DNA of 64,000 nt from Rotaria socialis (Eukaryota > Rotifera > Eurotatoria > Philodinida > Philodinidae): NCBI GenBank assembly GCA_905331475.1, contig CAJNYU010001441.1:1-64000 (forward strand). Direction: 5' to 3'. Below the pieces are notes generated by a model. That model saw only the letters and a program-made list of their open reading frames with translations. It was not told the origin of the DNA and ran no database searches. Of the stretch, positions 36,301-46,706 are shown in pieces (the stretch's first letter is position 1; each line of letters begins with the position of its first letter). Made by a program: the position numbers and the translations under genes.

Positions 36301-38800
36301 GTATAACATAACAAAGAAATATTGTTAAACCTGACAGTTAGCTTTTTATCAAAAGCATGAGTGATTATGCTAATCGTATTAATTCGTCTAGCTCGTGCAA
36401 ATTTATGTTTTTTTATGAAAGCATTTTAATGAGGGGAAAACAGCTGTCACTTGTTATTTTTCCATTAGCATAATGTATTGATAAACGAATCGTAATCAGG
36501 TAACCTCGAATCACAAATGACGAATATTAACATGCACTATATTTACTCTTATGATACTTACAGCATAGAATCAAGTTATAATTTACTCAAAACAAACAAA
36601 CAAACATAACAGTTAAGATTTATTCACTATATTCAAATTGCTTTGAAGTCGTCCAGTAACTACCGTATTTGAAAACAATAAATTCTTTCTCTAGAAAGAA
36701 CACATGAATGTTTTCATATTATTGTTGCAAAAGAAAAATGATTCGTCATCATATTTTAACAATAAGAAGCACGTAATGATTACACTGCATTTCGCCATAA
36801 ATTGAGCAAAACTTTCTTTGAATCAACCTGGTTAAATAATAAATTGTTCTTTTCACTTCAAAACACCATGAAAATAGGTCTCATCGTCATTTCGCTCTAT
36901 GTATTTTCTCTATGCCAATATAGATCGATGATTGCAGTGCATTGAATGGCAAATGAACTTGTCGTTCTTTGTTTTTCCTAAGCTCTGTCAGATGTTTTTC
37001 TTCTGTATTCTTTCGAAATATTTATATAATGTAGCTGAGAAAGAATTCTCCGAAGTAAGATACGAAAAGTTAGATAAAGCTTACATGTATCGATTACTTT
37101 GTCTGTTTAGTTTTATTTATTTCAACTGCTGATAATCTAGGATTTCTAAATATATAAAATATAAGATTTGAAGAATCAAAAAGAGAAAAAGAGAAATATT
37201 TTTTGACTTTGTATATTGACTCTATCCGTTTTATTTTTCGATTGATGCTTTTTATGATATATGATAGCAGTAGAATATTTTTTCCGCGAATCATTTCTCC
37301 TAGTAGCTTAGTAATATCAATACATGTTTCATGTCTGATTAAATGTTTTTGCTCGGCAATAACTTATAGGATTTTTTTAATTCTGGTTGAATATAATCTA
37401 ATCTTATCATTATTTTTCTAATTCAATGTCATCTTTTAGAGCATGAAAATATTTCTTCTTGCGTACGCATTGTAGATAGTTGAAAAACTAAGTCCCGTTA
37501 TCATAAATGATTATTGAAAGAGCTAATTTCTGCCAGCTGATCGATGCTTAAAATCGCAAAGATGGAGGAAAAAAATCGATCGATAATACAGATGATCAAA
37601 TATCTATCGAAGGGGTATTGAGAAGAAAACTGCACATAAAACAAAAATGTTTTATTTTTTAACAAATATTTTCATAAAAACTATAACAAGAATAAATATT
37701 ATTGAGTATTGTGAACAATCTTTCGTGTAATATTCTAGATTGATTGATTGACATGCATATTTTTCATTTTGCTTTAATAAGATCCTTCCGTTTAGAACAA
37801 AACATCGTCCTACGCTTTTAATCGAACAGCGGATTTAATAAGATTGCCACTTAATTTTTCTATTTCTTTTTGCTTTCTTGAAATATAATCAAGTAGTATG
37901 TATTTTTTATTTATTATGTATTAATCATATTTTCAAACAAAAATATCTTTTCATATGTAACTAAATCGTTTAGAAATGATATGTCAATACAATGCAATAA
38001 AATATGTTTGATTGCTATTTGCATATTCATATATATATTCGATAATACTGTATAATCGTTATATCCTGATTAAAGCTATGCGTAGGATCAATATTTGCCC
38101 CGGTCGCGGTCTCGGTGACTCAAACCAAAACAACGAGACAAAGTTGTCCTAGACTTGAGCTCAAGAATATAAATCAATATTTTATGAATTTAAATGCATA
38201 ATCTTATAAATCAGAACATAATTCAGAAAATATGACCTCAGTAGTCCTAGTCGTCTATTGAACAAGTAACGCGACGCAAACATCGCTAAGCCCTCTACTG
38301 AAAGGAGAATAATAAATGATTATCTAATTCACAGAAGGTATTAATGATCTGAAAAATATTATGCGCTTGTGTTTCTAATTTATATGAAATAACATGGGGT
38401 TTCTGAAACCCAGAGTCTGGGTTCCAGAGTACTATTGTTTTCCAGTTGAGAAATAGTCCATATCAGACAACGTGTTGGTAATCCATTTTGCACGAGTTTT
38501 GAACTAATCGGGCATATTAGGAGGAAAAGGTAAAATAATCTATTTCGTGGTTCGAAGGTAGTAGCCTTTAGTTGTCCGATGCAGCCGACATTAAAATGAT
38601 GTCGCAAGGTTTTACTAAGAAAAAATGCCACTTTCGTTGAACTTCTAGCTTGAAAACAAAATTGGCATTGAACAAGAGCTCAACATTCTATGCGTTTTAC
38701 TGGCTAAATATCAGTATGAAAAAGGCGAACCATACGAGAGCAGTAGTCAGAATACTGTATTTAGACGAAATTAGCACTGAAATTAGCGGTTAGATTCGTC
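33379..38800. other. Gene-poor stretch upstream of the RGS gene
   Basis: I find no conserved protein or RNA in these 5.4 kb. The frame at 34594-34869 is Lys-rich low-complexity sequence behind a TATAAAAAA tract, without family character. Two overlapping palindromes lie at 38397-38423. This could hold distal RGS promoter sequence. Confidence 0.5.
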
Positions 38801-39590
38801 AGTTAATCTGAGCACTCATGAATCCATATGGATACGCCAGTGTTCTTCCATCAAAATACATACAAACGAAGACACAAACACTCCTTTCATTTTATTCAAA
38901 ATGCACAACTTTATGACAGTTGGTGTCCGAAAAATGGCTACCCAGATGCATGCTTTATTGTAAGCAAAAACGGGTGGGCTGATGGTGACACATTCAATGA
39001 CTGGTTCTTGCATCATTTTGTACCAAATGTAAAACACGAAAAACGACCGATTCTTTTGATAATAGACGGTTATAAATCTCACATTTCAACGAAAATCATT
39101 AAAGTAACTCTGGAGCACCATGTTCATATTGAATGCTTGCCACCCTCACTCAACGACACTGTTACAGCCTTTAGATGTTGTAACATTATCAAAAGTAAAA
39201 ACAGCATGGAGATAGCTGTTCAAAAAACATGCAACCAAAAAGTAAATTCAAAATCTATTAATAAACCACAATTTGTTTTATTGGTAAGTTCTAGCATTAT
39301 CATGCCGCAAGCGTTTATCTATATTTTTTGATTGCTGAACTGTTCAAAACTCTATATTGCCAAGTCATTGTGCTTCTGGTTTTCTTAAATCCGGAATTTA
39401 TCCATATGATCCTCGAGTTATATCAAAAGAAAAGTTATTAGAACCACCAACAGTAACGACAAGCTTCTCATATCAACCTGTTGCCTGTTCGAATTCCATT
39501 GATAAATCGTTTTCAAACTTTAATGATTTAACATTGAAAGCGTGCCTATCGACAACTAGACCATCTTCATGTACAAACATTTTATTAACT
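38800..39590 (+). pseudogene. Broken pogo/Tigger-type DDE transposase
   Basis: The catalytic core is recognisable in pieces: LYDSWCPKNGYPDACF, then SKNGWADGDTFNDWF and RPILLIIDGYKSHIS (the DG(H/Y)xSH signature containing the second Asp), then ECLPP. The C-terminal GFLKSGIYPYDP resembles the GF-x-x-x-GIYPFN motif of pogo/jerky-type transposases. The frame is broken. A change near 38905 splits the PPFILFK-like strand from QLYDSW. An extra C after CCACC (about 39140) moves the LQPLD-like segment to another frame, where a stop follows TAWR. A further frame change lies near 39350. The N-terminal CENP-B-type DNA-binding domain and terminal inverted repeats are not seen. It is a dead copy of a cut-and-paste transposon or of a gene derived from one. 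Confidence 0.8.
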
Positions 39591-40705
39591 GGTATGTACA
39601 TAATAAGAATATCAGTGTTAATACTAATGACACTTCTCTAGCACAACTTCAGCACAGTGCAATCTATCTTCACCAACATCAAAACCATCTTTAAATTGTC
39701 TCATCACAACTAATCAAGTTGGTCTAGGTACCGCATCAACCATCCATCGAAAATGTACTTTATTTTCGATTTTTAGCTTTTAAGATATGATATAATTTGT
39801 CAAATAGCATTTTACTAAATTCGACCATGAAAGATTTAACAACATCAACTGATATTTTTTTTCAAGTGAATTGGAAGAAAAAATAAGCCTATTATGCTTT
39901 AATATTGATTTTATAGGTCCAATGACAACATTCATATTAGACGACGTTACCAATGACATATCGATAGACGCCAGTGCTAGTTTTAACACTATTAATACTT
40001 CAAGTAAAATAAAATGAACTACAAAAATATCTAGTTCAAATACTTTTTCTAATCATAGATGTATCAAATATCGCGTGGTCAATAATACTCCTGTCGTTTA
40101 CGATGATAACGAAAATAAAATATATACAGCTAAGCATATCAAACTTCAAATAATTTTCAATTACTTTCAATTTTAGATTTGGCCAATGTTTCAATGGTGG
40201 CAAACAACAACAACAATCAAGCATTAACATCACCATCAATGTACTTCAGTAGGTTCTTATACTTTCATGATTATAGTACTTATTTTATGCTCATAGATCA
40301 AAATTTATATACCGACAATATGTCCACATTTGCATCAACATCCAAACACTGTGTAGCATTTTATATTGTTTGTGTTTTTAGTAATCGAATTAAAAAGAAA
40401 CATTTTTTAATTTTGATAATAAAAACTCCTACAGCGCACCTGTGGATCAAGATTCAAAACCAAAAGAAGTGCCAATAGCGACACCGGTGTCCTCGATGCA
40501 ACATCAATATATTTCGAACACAATTTATCAACCTCCATTTTACAATACGTCAACATTGAATCAACCTGTTTTACAGTCTCAATCGACCCCTTATTCATCA
40601 TATGCAGCTGGTCCAATTGCTCAATCCCAATCGAATTCTTATTCATCGTATTCAACGGACCCATTCGATCAATCGCAAACAAATAATACATCAAGTCAAA
40701 GTTGA
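39591..40705 (+). CDS. Possible downstream exons of a Q/S/Y-rich product
   Basis: Coding-like blocks separated by GT-AG gaps follow the transposase relic. The best supported pair is about 40175-40244 (LANVSMVANNNNNQ..) and 40434-40705, which join in phase across a donor GTAGGT and a CTACAG acceptor. The second ends at a TGA with repeated QSQS-x-SYSSY units. A weaker block at about 39916-40002 reads GPMTTFILDDVTNDIS. They might be the C-terminal, low-complexity part of a gene that included the transposase domain, or a separate fragment. No start codon or family is identified. Confidence 0.35.
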
Positions 40706-41156
40706 GTATACTGGCAATATTCTAATACGAACAACTACCAGTTATAGTCCTAAGATGTTCTTCATCTTCGAACTAACTCTACTAGTTATCCCTTTGCACT
40801 ACTTCATTCTGATTTAGTAAATATTTGAATAAGCTGTAAAATAATATGAAAGATATACTGAGGTTTCTGATTGACCCTTATTAACTACTTGATTAGAAAT
40901 GTTTGTTTTTTTCAGTTTTTTTTTTGAACAACTGACTACTTTTATTGTTATCAATGTACATTAATTTGTAAGAAATGCATTCGTGATGATAAAAAATTAG
41001 AAAAGAAATAAATTAGATTTAAATAATATTTTAGGAGAAACATTTTTGTCATTGAAATATCATTGAAATAATATTTTTCTTTGAAAAAATTTACTTATAC
41101 TAATATCAGTGAATTCAGTTGCAATTCCACATTTACCACACTTGCTTCTGCTCAAT

Positions 41157-41188
41157 TATACATTTACCCCGTATGAGGTAAATGTATA
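41157..41188. repeat. Hairpin with 12-bp perfect arms (TATACATTTACC)
   Basis: The left arm is at 41157-41168 and its exact complement at 41177-41188, with an 8-bp loop. The same arm sequence recurs 200 bp downstream. Confidence 0.9.
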
Positions 41189-41362
41189 GAAAAATTTTGA
41201 TTTTAGCTCTTTTGTTAAAACTTTATATTGGCTATATAAATGTTTGAAATAGTTTCATGTTCTCGATAAAATATTAACGTATCCATTCGTGAAAAAAATT
41301 CTTAAAAAAATCAATCAGACCGACTAAAAATTTTATTTTACTAAGCAAGCAAAAATAGCTGA

Positions 41363-41431
41363 GATTATACATTTACCCCGCTAACACCAGCAAGATTGCA
41401 CATTTGACTCAAACAAGGTAAATGTATAATC
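41363..41431. repeat. Hairpin with 15-bp perfect arms (GATTATACATTTACC)
   Basis: The left arm is at 41363-41377 and the right arm at 41417-41431, with a 39-bp loop. It shares TATACATTTACC with the hairpin at 41157. The pair may be remnants of one inverted-repeat element family. Confidence 0.88.
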
Positions 41432-43259
41432 CTGTTGAAGCTCTCAGGAGATTTATCCCCACTATCTTTTCGTTCCATATTTTTTGAAAATGTTTTCACT
41501 GATCGATTGAAAAGAATTTTCTTTACATTTCTCTAACAGAAAGTATTTCAAAATAGCCGATCATAAAAAAGATACGAGAGAAGTAAAAAGCATCTTCAAT
41601 TTTTCTTTCACATCTACCCCATCTGACTCTAATATGATTATTGTAGATACTATAAGAATAAATTCTAGATTAATTTTTCTTTAGGGTTGTAAATGGCTAG
41701 GTCAAATGCAAAATCTTCAATATAGTAATTAATACTAAAAGAAAATCTTTCGAAGTAATAAAACTCATATCCAATCAAAACTAAATACTTTAGTAAAAAA
41801 TAATAACTATTTTATTTAGCTTCACTATCAAAATGATCTGATTTTGAAATTGAATAACTTCACCATAAGTTACCAGTTTTAGTATCAGTATAAAAGATAA
41901 CACTGGTGCTGTATCAAGGGTGTGGATGTGGATTTCTGCTTCACTAAATATCACACCACACGCGGACCTTAGTACTTGTTCAGCGAAACATACTACTTTG
42001 GTTACCCAATGCAGTACCTACATCAGTATGGTTACTGAGAATTTTCTAAGTACCCTTAACCCTTAATAGGTACCCTGAACTCAGTACACTCCCTAGGATA
42101 CGTTCATTTTTTTTATCTTAACTAAAGAGAGAGAGACCGAGAGAAGTAAATTTGCAAATTAGATTCGGATTTTATCGACAGGAGGGTGTCTTCAGACATG
42201 TTCAGATGTGCTACTTGACAACAGAACTTCTCAATATAGTCTTCAATTTAGACTCAATCGGAAATTTATTTTTTCTTTCAGTTAACATGATTTGTATGCG
42301 CCCATTTTAGATCGATTGAAACAGAGTTTCTACTCCTACACACTAGAACAATAGTAGGCAGAAAAAGAAGCAAGTAGCAGCGAATAGTCATCATCACGCT
42401 TTTGATATTTAGATATGCTAATGGAGATGTATTTTACCAGATGCCAAATGGTTTCTCTAGAAACAAATGTCCTTTCAAGTTGTCATCTACGCTATAATAC
42501 ATTCTAACGGTATCATGGTATGAAGAGCTATTTCTCTTATTTTAAGTGCTTTTTTTTGTAAATTTTCAGTGTTTCCGAATAATTACTCATGTTTGTACAT
42601 AAAAGACCAATGTTCTTGCTGTAATAAATGGTCAATGAAGGATGATGTTCCGGTACAATTTTCAGGTTGATTTTAAGGGATTCTTCTTAAAATGAAATCA
42701 CTGTAGTCAAACTTACGGTTTCTGTCTTGAGGGAAATTAATTTCTTGAATGTAGCTAATGCAGTTGATCACATCGTAGGATATTCAGTCATAGTACTTGC
42801 CAATGAAGCATTTTTTAGCTAAACTGAGTAGATATCGTTTTTTTAAACTATGTTTTGTCAATCTGTCAACATAGAACTTCATAAATGCATTTTACATTCT
42901 ATATCAAGGTTTGGCACACTAGTTTTATATTGAGGCCAAAAAGATGAAAAACAAACAAACTGCTGATTTTCTTTTAAGGGTGCATATGAATACCAGGATC
43001 TTATTTTTCTCTTACCTGCTCATAACTCTGCATTAACATCCTAATAATGGTTGATCTTACAATATGAACGGAAAATGTGTGATACCAATAATGTTTTATT
43101 TTGGTTTAAGAGAAAAATTTACAAAGATAATAAAATGTAGTAGTTCAAAGAAGATGATATCAACTTTGCTTATGAAGTAAAATTAAAAAATGAAATTTCA
43201 AAATGATCTTACAAATGTCGACTCATTTTCTTTCAAGTAATAGGAAAAAGAAAAGTTCT
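41432..43259. other. Intergenic stretch before the NHL gene
   Basis: No gene recognised. A stretch at about 41890-42110 is slightly GC-richer with several GTACC words but shows no repeat ends or coding frame. Confidence 0.45.
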
Positions 43260-44988
43260 TTAACTACGTGAAAACTTTTGTATTCTTTGGTTTCCAGCGT
43301 CAGCTACATAGAGATTTAGTTGCGAGTCTAATGCCACTGCACTTGGACCATTCAAAGTTGTAGCACTATTTCCTGTTGTTCCAGTTCCTGCAATGGTAAT
43401 ACCATTTGAATTATTGCTGAAGAATTGTATGCGATTATTACTTTGATCAGCTACATAGATGTTGCCATATGGATCAAGTGTTAAACCCATCGGATTGTTA
43501 AGCGTTGTTGATGAACTGCCAGATACCCCAGTCGTACCGGCAATTAATGCCCAATTGCTAGCACCTAATTTCCAATGAACTGTATTGTGCCCGAGAAAGT
43601 TAGCGATGACAAGGTTATTTGATGATGACTCGAAGTATACACCAGAGGGAGATGCTAATTGGTAGTTTGCGAATCCATATCAATTTCCACCAGCAACTAT
43701 AGTACCGCTCGATGCATTTAAAAGATATTGCACCACACGATTATTACCGTTGTTCGAAATGTAAAGTGTGCCTGTGTTTGGATCGCGCATGAAGCAATAG
43801 GGAAAGATGAGTTGATTGAGTGCATTTCCTGAGCCATCTAAGAAGAAAATAGATAATCATCATAGTACACGTGGCGTTTTTCAAATGTTATGTAAAATTT
43901 ATATTTAAATCAGCTTTCAGTACTCCATATATCAACAAATAGAGATGCTTGCAATATGAATTTTTTTCTTGTAAAAAATAGCTCCTACTCTCTTCTTTTG
44001 AATGATGAGAATTCGGTCTCGATACGTAAAATTGTTGCACACATAAAATATCATAGTACTCCACTGTTGAGTACCAACTTTTTCTCGTTTTGTTCAGATC
44101 TTTCACATACAAAATGAGTGATAAGTATGCGAGTGTGGATTGGAATGGTACTTAGGTGTAGCCTAGGTCGAACACTCCGGCAACCGAATCCCGTAGGATA
44201 CTCCAGAAAATGTGCGGAAAATCGCTGGAACATGGAAGCAGTATTTCGGTCAACAATACGGCCGGACTTTTCCGGCAGGAACTGATCGGAAATCACCGAA
44301 AAAAATCCGAAAATTTTCCAACCGGAGTACTGCTTCCACAAAATCAACGGAACCAATTGGAACCGGCCGTTTCCAGGCCGGACTGTTCGATCTGGGAGAT
44401 GAAACAAAGAGTCTTGCCCCTAACCATATTTTTGTTGGAAGAAACATGAATCAAGTGTAACAAAACATTTCACAATACGATAATGGGATATTCTAAATTA
44501 TGATGAAAGTGTTACTGGTTCTAGTAATCATCTAACTGAGTGCTCCTTTTATTACTTGTCAATAGCAAATATGTTGAAAGATACACTTTTTGGGTGTGGG
44601 TGTCAAAAGTCATTTTATATTTCTTACTGAAGCCTGCAACTGTTACGCCATTCGACGCACCGCTATTCCATAGTTGAATACGATTATTATATTTGTCTAA
44701 TGCATAGACATTATCATTTGAATCCACAGCTACACCAATAGGATAATTCAGGAAAGCAGATGTATTACCCGATGCACCATTCGTCTGACCAGCTACTGTT
44801 GTACTGGTATTCGATGATCCAATAACATATTTTTGAATCCGATTTAGACTAGTCTCAGCAACATAGAGTGCATTAGATGAATCAATGGCCAAAGCAGTTG
44901 GTCCGCCGGATGCATCGGAAACTACGGTTGTGCCCGTCGAATTCCAACCAAATGAGAGTATTATCGCTAAGAAAAACATAATAATCAT
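43260..44988 (-). pseudogene. Secreted NHL-repeat beta-propeller gene with one in-frame stop
   Basis: There are two exons: 44628-44988 and 43260-43837 (939 bp together, in phase). The start MIIMFFLAIILSFG looks like a signal peptide. Six NHL blades follow: ALAIDSSNALYVAE..NRIQKY and GVAVDSNDNVYALD..NRIQLW in exon 1; RDPNTGTLYISN..NRVVQY, GVYFESSSNNLVIAN, GLTLDPYGNIYVAD..NRIQFF and AVALDSQLNLYVAD..QRIQKF in exon 2. Six blades make a complete propeller, and TAA 43260-43262 follows the last blade. NHL propellers bind proteins or nucleic acids; the ligand here is unknown. A TGA at 43680-43682 interrupts the frame between blades 3 and 4. Otherwise the gene is intact, so this may be a recent null allele, a sequencing error or an odd splice. 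The family is abundant in bdelloids. Confidence 0.8.
44130..44420. other. GC-rich, CCGG-rich insert in the NHL-gene intron
   Basis: The 790-bp intron contains about 290 bp of distinctly GC-rich sequence dense in CCGG and CGGAAA words. An inverted repeat of 16 bp with two mismatches lies around it (GGAAGCAGTATTTCGG at about 44233 and its near complement at about 44322). A CCGGA-CTTT-TCCGG hairpin lies inside. Both strands carry incidental open frames. It is either an unrecognised small element or a structured RNA; I cannot assign it. Confidence 0.4.
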
Positions 44989-46001
44989 TTGATGATTTTT
45001 ATTTTTCTGAAAGCGTTTAACGTTCGACTGTATAATAAGGATATAGTCGATTGGAAGAAAAAAGTAAGTTCTTCAATAATTGATATTGCATGTAATAACT
45101 CTTGATGGCATGCGAGTGAAAAATGAATGGTATCGTCCTTCAGAACAATATAGAAGAAAGTAGATGCCACACATTTCTGACTGATGTACCCTATACTTTA
45201 ATCTATTTTCTTTTTTTATCACATGATGAGTTATATTTCTCCTCACAAATCAGATATGGAGAGTATTGAAAATCTTACACATCAAAGTTTGCATCTTGTT
45301 GGCTTGTATTTAGGAGCACATCTTTCAATCTATTACTCAAAACACACTAGTTTAAGTCATTTAAATTACTTGTTGCCGTTGCTGTTGTTGTAGTTGATGT
45401 TGATGCCATAGTACCTAAAGAGCTTCAATTCAATTATTTTTGGCAAACATATTTTGCCGTTGAATAATGCACGTGACACTTATTCTCATCATATAAATAA
45501 CTTTGATGTGACTAGAGTAATCCTTATTCGAACGTGAATTTCAAAAAGATAAACTTTTGTATTTACGCAATTTGAGTGCAAATATCGACACGAGCAGCTA
45601 TATATTGATTGAGTGGGTGCAAAGTTTCGTTTCTTCGGATGGAGATTATTTTTGACTGAGGCTATGAATATTCATGAATAAATTCATCTAAGATCTAAAT
45701 AACGACAAACTACACCGATTTTTTACAGGACTCCATCAAGAGAGTTAGAGAAAGGGGCAAGCATTTATCTTTTGAATTGCAGTCTGCTGTTCTTTTGAAA
45801 GGGCCACTGTGAACGTCCTTGAATAGGAATGGAATTGATAAATTACTACTCTTTTTGTATGATATTAAAACTTTTAGTCACACGTTGATTGAATGCTACA
45901 ATATCGTGCTACCCATAGGCGATGAAAGTAGATCATGCCATTATTATCAATACATCCAGGTTATTATAGGCTTGCGCTTAATCAAGTTTCAATCCGTGAT
46001 A
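44989..46001. other. Upstream region of the NHL gene
   Basis: No gene recognised. A minus-strand ATG near 45412 opens about 20 Ser/Thr/Ala codons before a possible donor. It could be a leader exon, but nothing confirms it. Confidence 0.4.
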
Positions 46002-46397
46002 TACACTCTAAACAAAAAAGGTAATTTTACCGAGCCCTACAAAAAGGTTTCGTACGTGTCAAAAAGTTTCCAAATGCGTTTAAAGGCTTGAAAAAACGAT
46101 TGTTAAAATCTACGAAACCTTTTTAAGTTCCGTACAGCGAATAGGGTTTCGTAAAAAAATACGAAACCTTTATAGTTTTTTATTGAACCTTTTGGTTTCG
46201 TATAAAACCATAGTGCAAAACTATAAAGGTTTCGTAGGAGATGGTTCGGACCGTGTGTCTGCGATCAGATCCTTTTAAGGTTCCGTATATTTTAACAAGC
46301 GATTTTTCAAGCCTTTGAAGGCATTTGGGAGCTTTTTGACACGTACGAAACCTTTTTGTAGGGTTTGGTAAAATTAACTTTTTTTGTTTAGAGTGTA
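46002..46397. mobile_element. Foldback miniature element flanked by TA (Tc1/mariner-like MITE)
   Basis: The element spans 46004-46395 (392 bp). It starts CACTCTAAACAAAAAA and ends with the complement, with TA on both sides (46002-46003 and 46396-46397), as expected for Tc1/mariner-type insertion. The arms run about 125-130 bp each with a moderate number of mismatches. The loop carries more copies of the nonamer GGTTTCGTA in both orientations; I count seven within the element. It has no coding capacity. Confidence 0.85.
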
Positions 46398-46478
46398 GTC
46401 TAGTTTTAATGATAGCTTGTATCTTTTTCTAAAAGATCTAAACAAACTTTGAGTGTTTCTTTATTAAAAATAATCATA

Positions 46479-46706
46479 TTATACATAGCATTTTGAAGTG
46501 TTTTCCATGTTACAATATTGCCAAAATGAATAGGTACGTATTTGACTAAACACCCCGATTGCAGCGAGTGATGATAAAAGTATTACAACCCAACCGGCGC
46601 CGCAAAATAAATACCATGTTCTTAGATGAAAGAGTTTTCTAAGTAATTTAAAATTAAAAAGATTATTCATATTAGATATCAATGAATCGAAGTTAAATGG
46701 CTCCAT
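46479..46706 (-). CDS. Possible small membrane-protein exon
   Basis: A 75-codon frame from ATG 46706. It has a charged first half (NFKLLRKLFHLRTW) and one hydrophobic segment, YLFCGAGWVVILLSSLAAIGVF, which would make a type II membrane anchor. I do not recognise a family. It could be the first exon of a minus-strand gene, since the foldback element and the NHL gene lie downstream, but no splice link is shown. Confidence 0.22.
   Translation of the reverse strand: MEPFNFDSLISNMNNLFNFKLLRKLFHLRTWYLFCGAGWVVILLSSLAAIGVFSQIRTYSFWQYCNMENTSKCYV

Noticed and set aside
38090..38160. GC-rich patch CCCCGGTCGCGGTCTCGG as a retrotransposon or promoter
   Set aside because: Too short, with no adjacent coding domain, poly-A tail or repeat ends.
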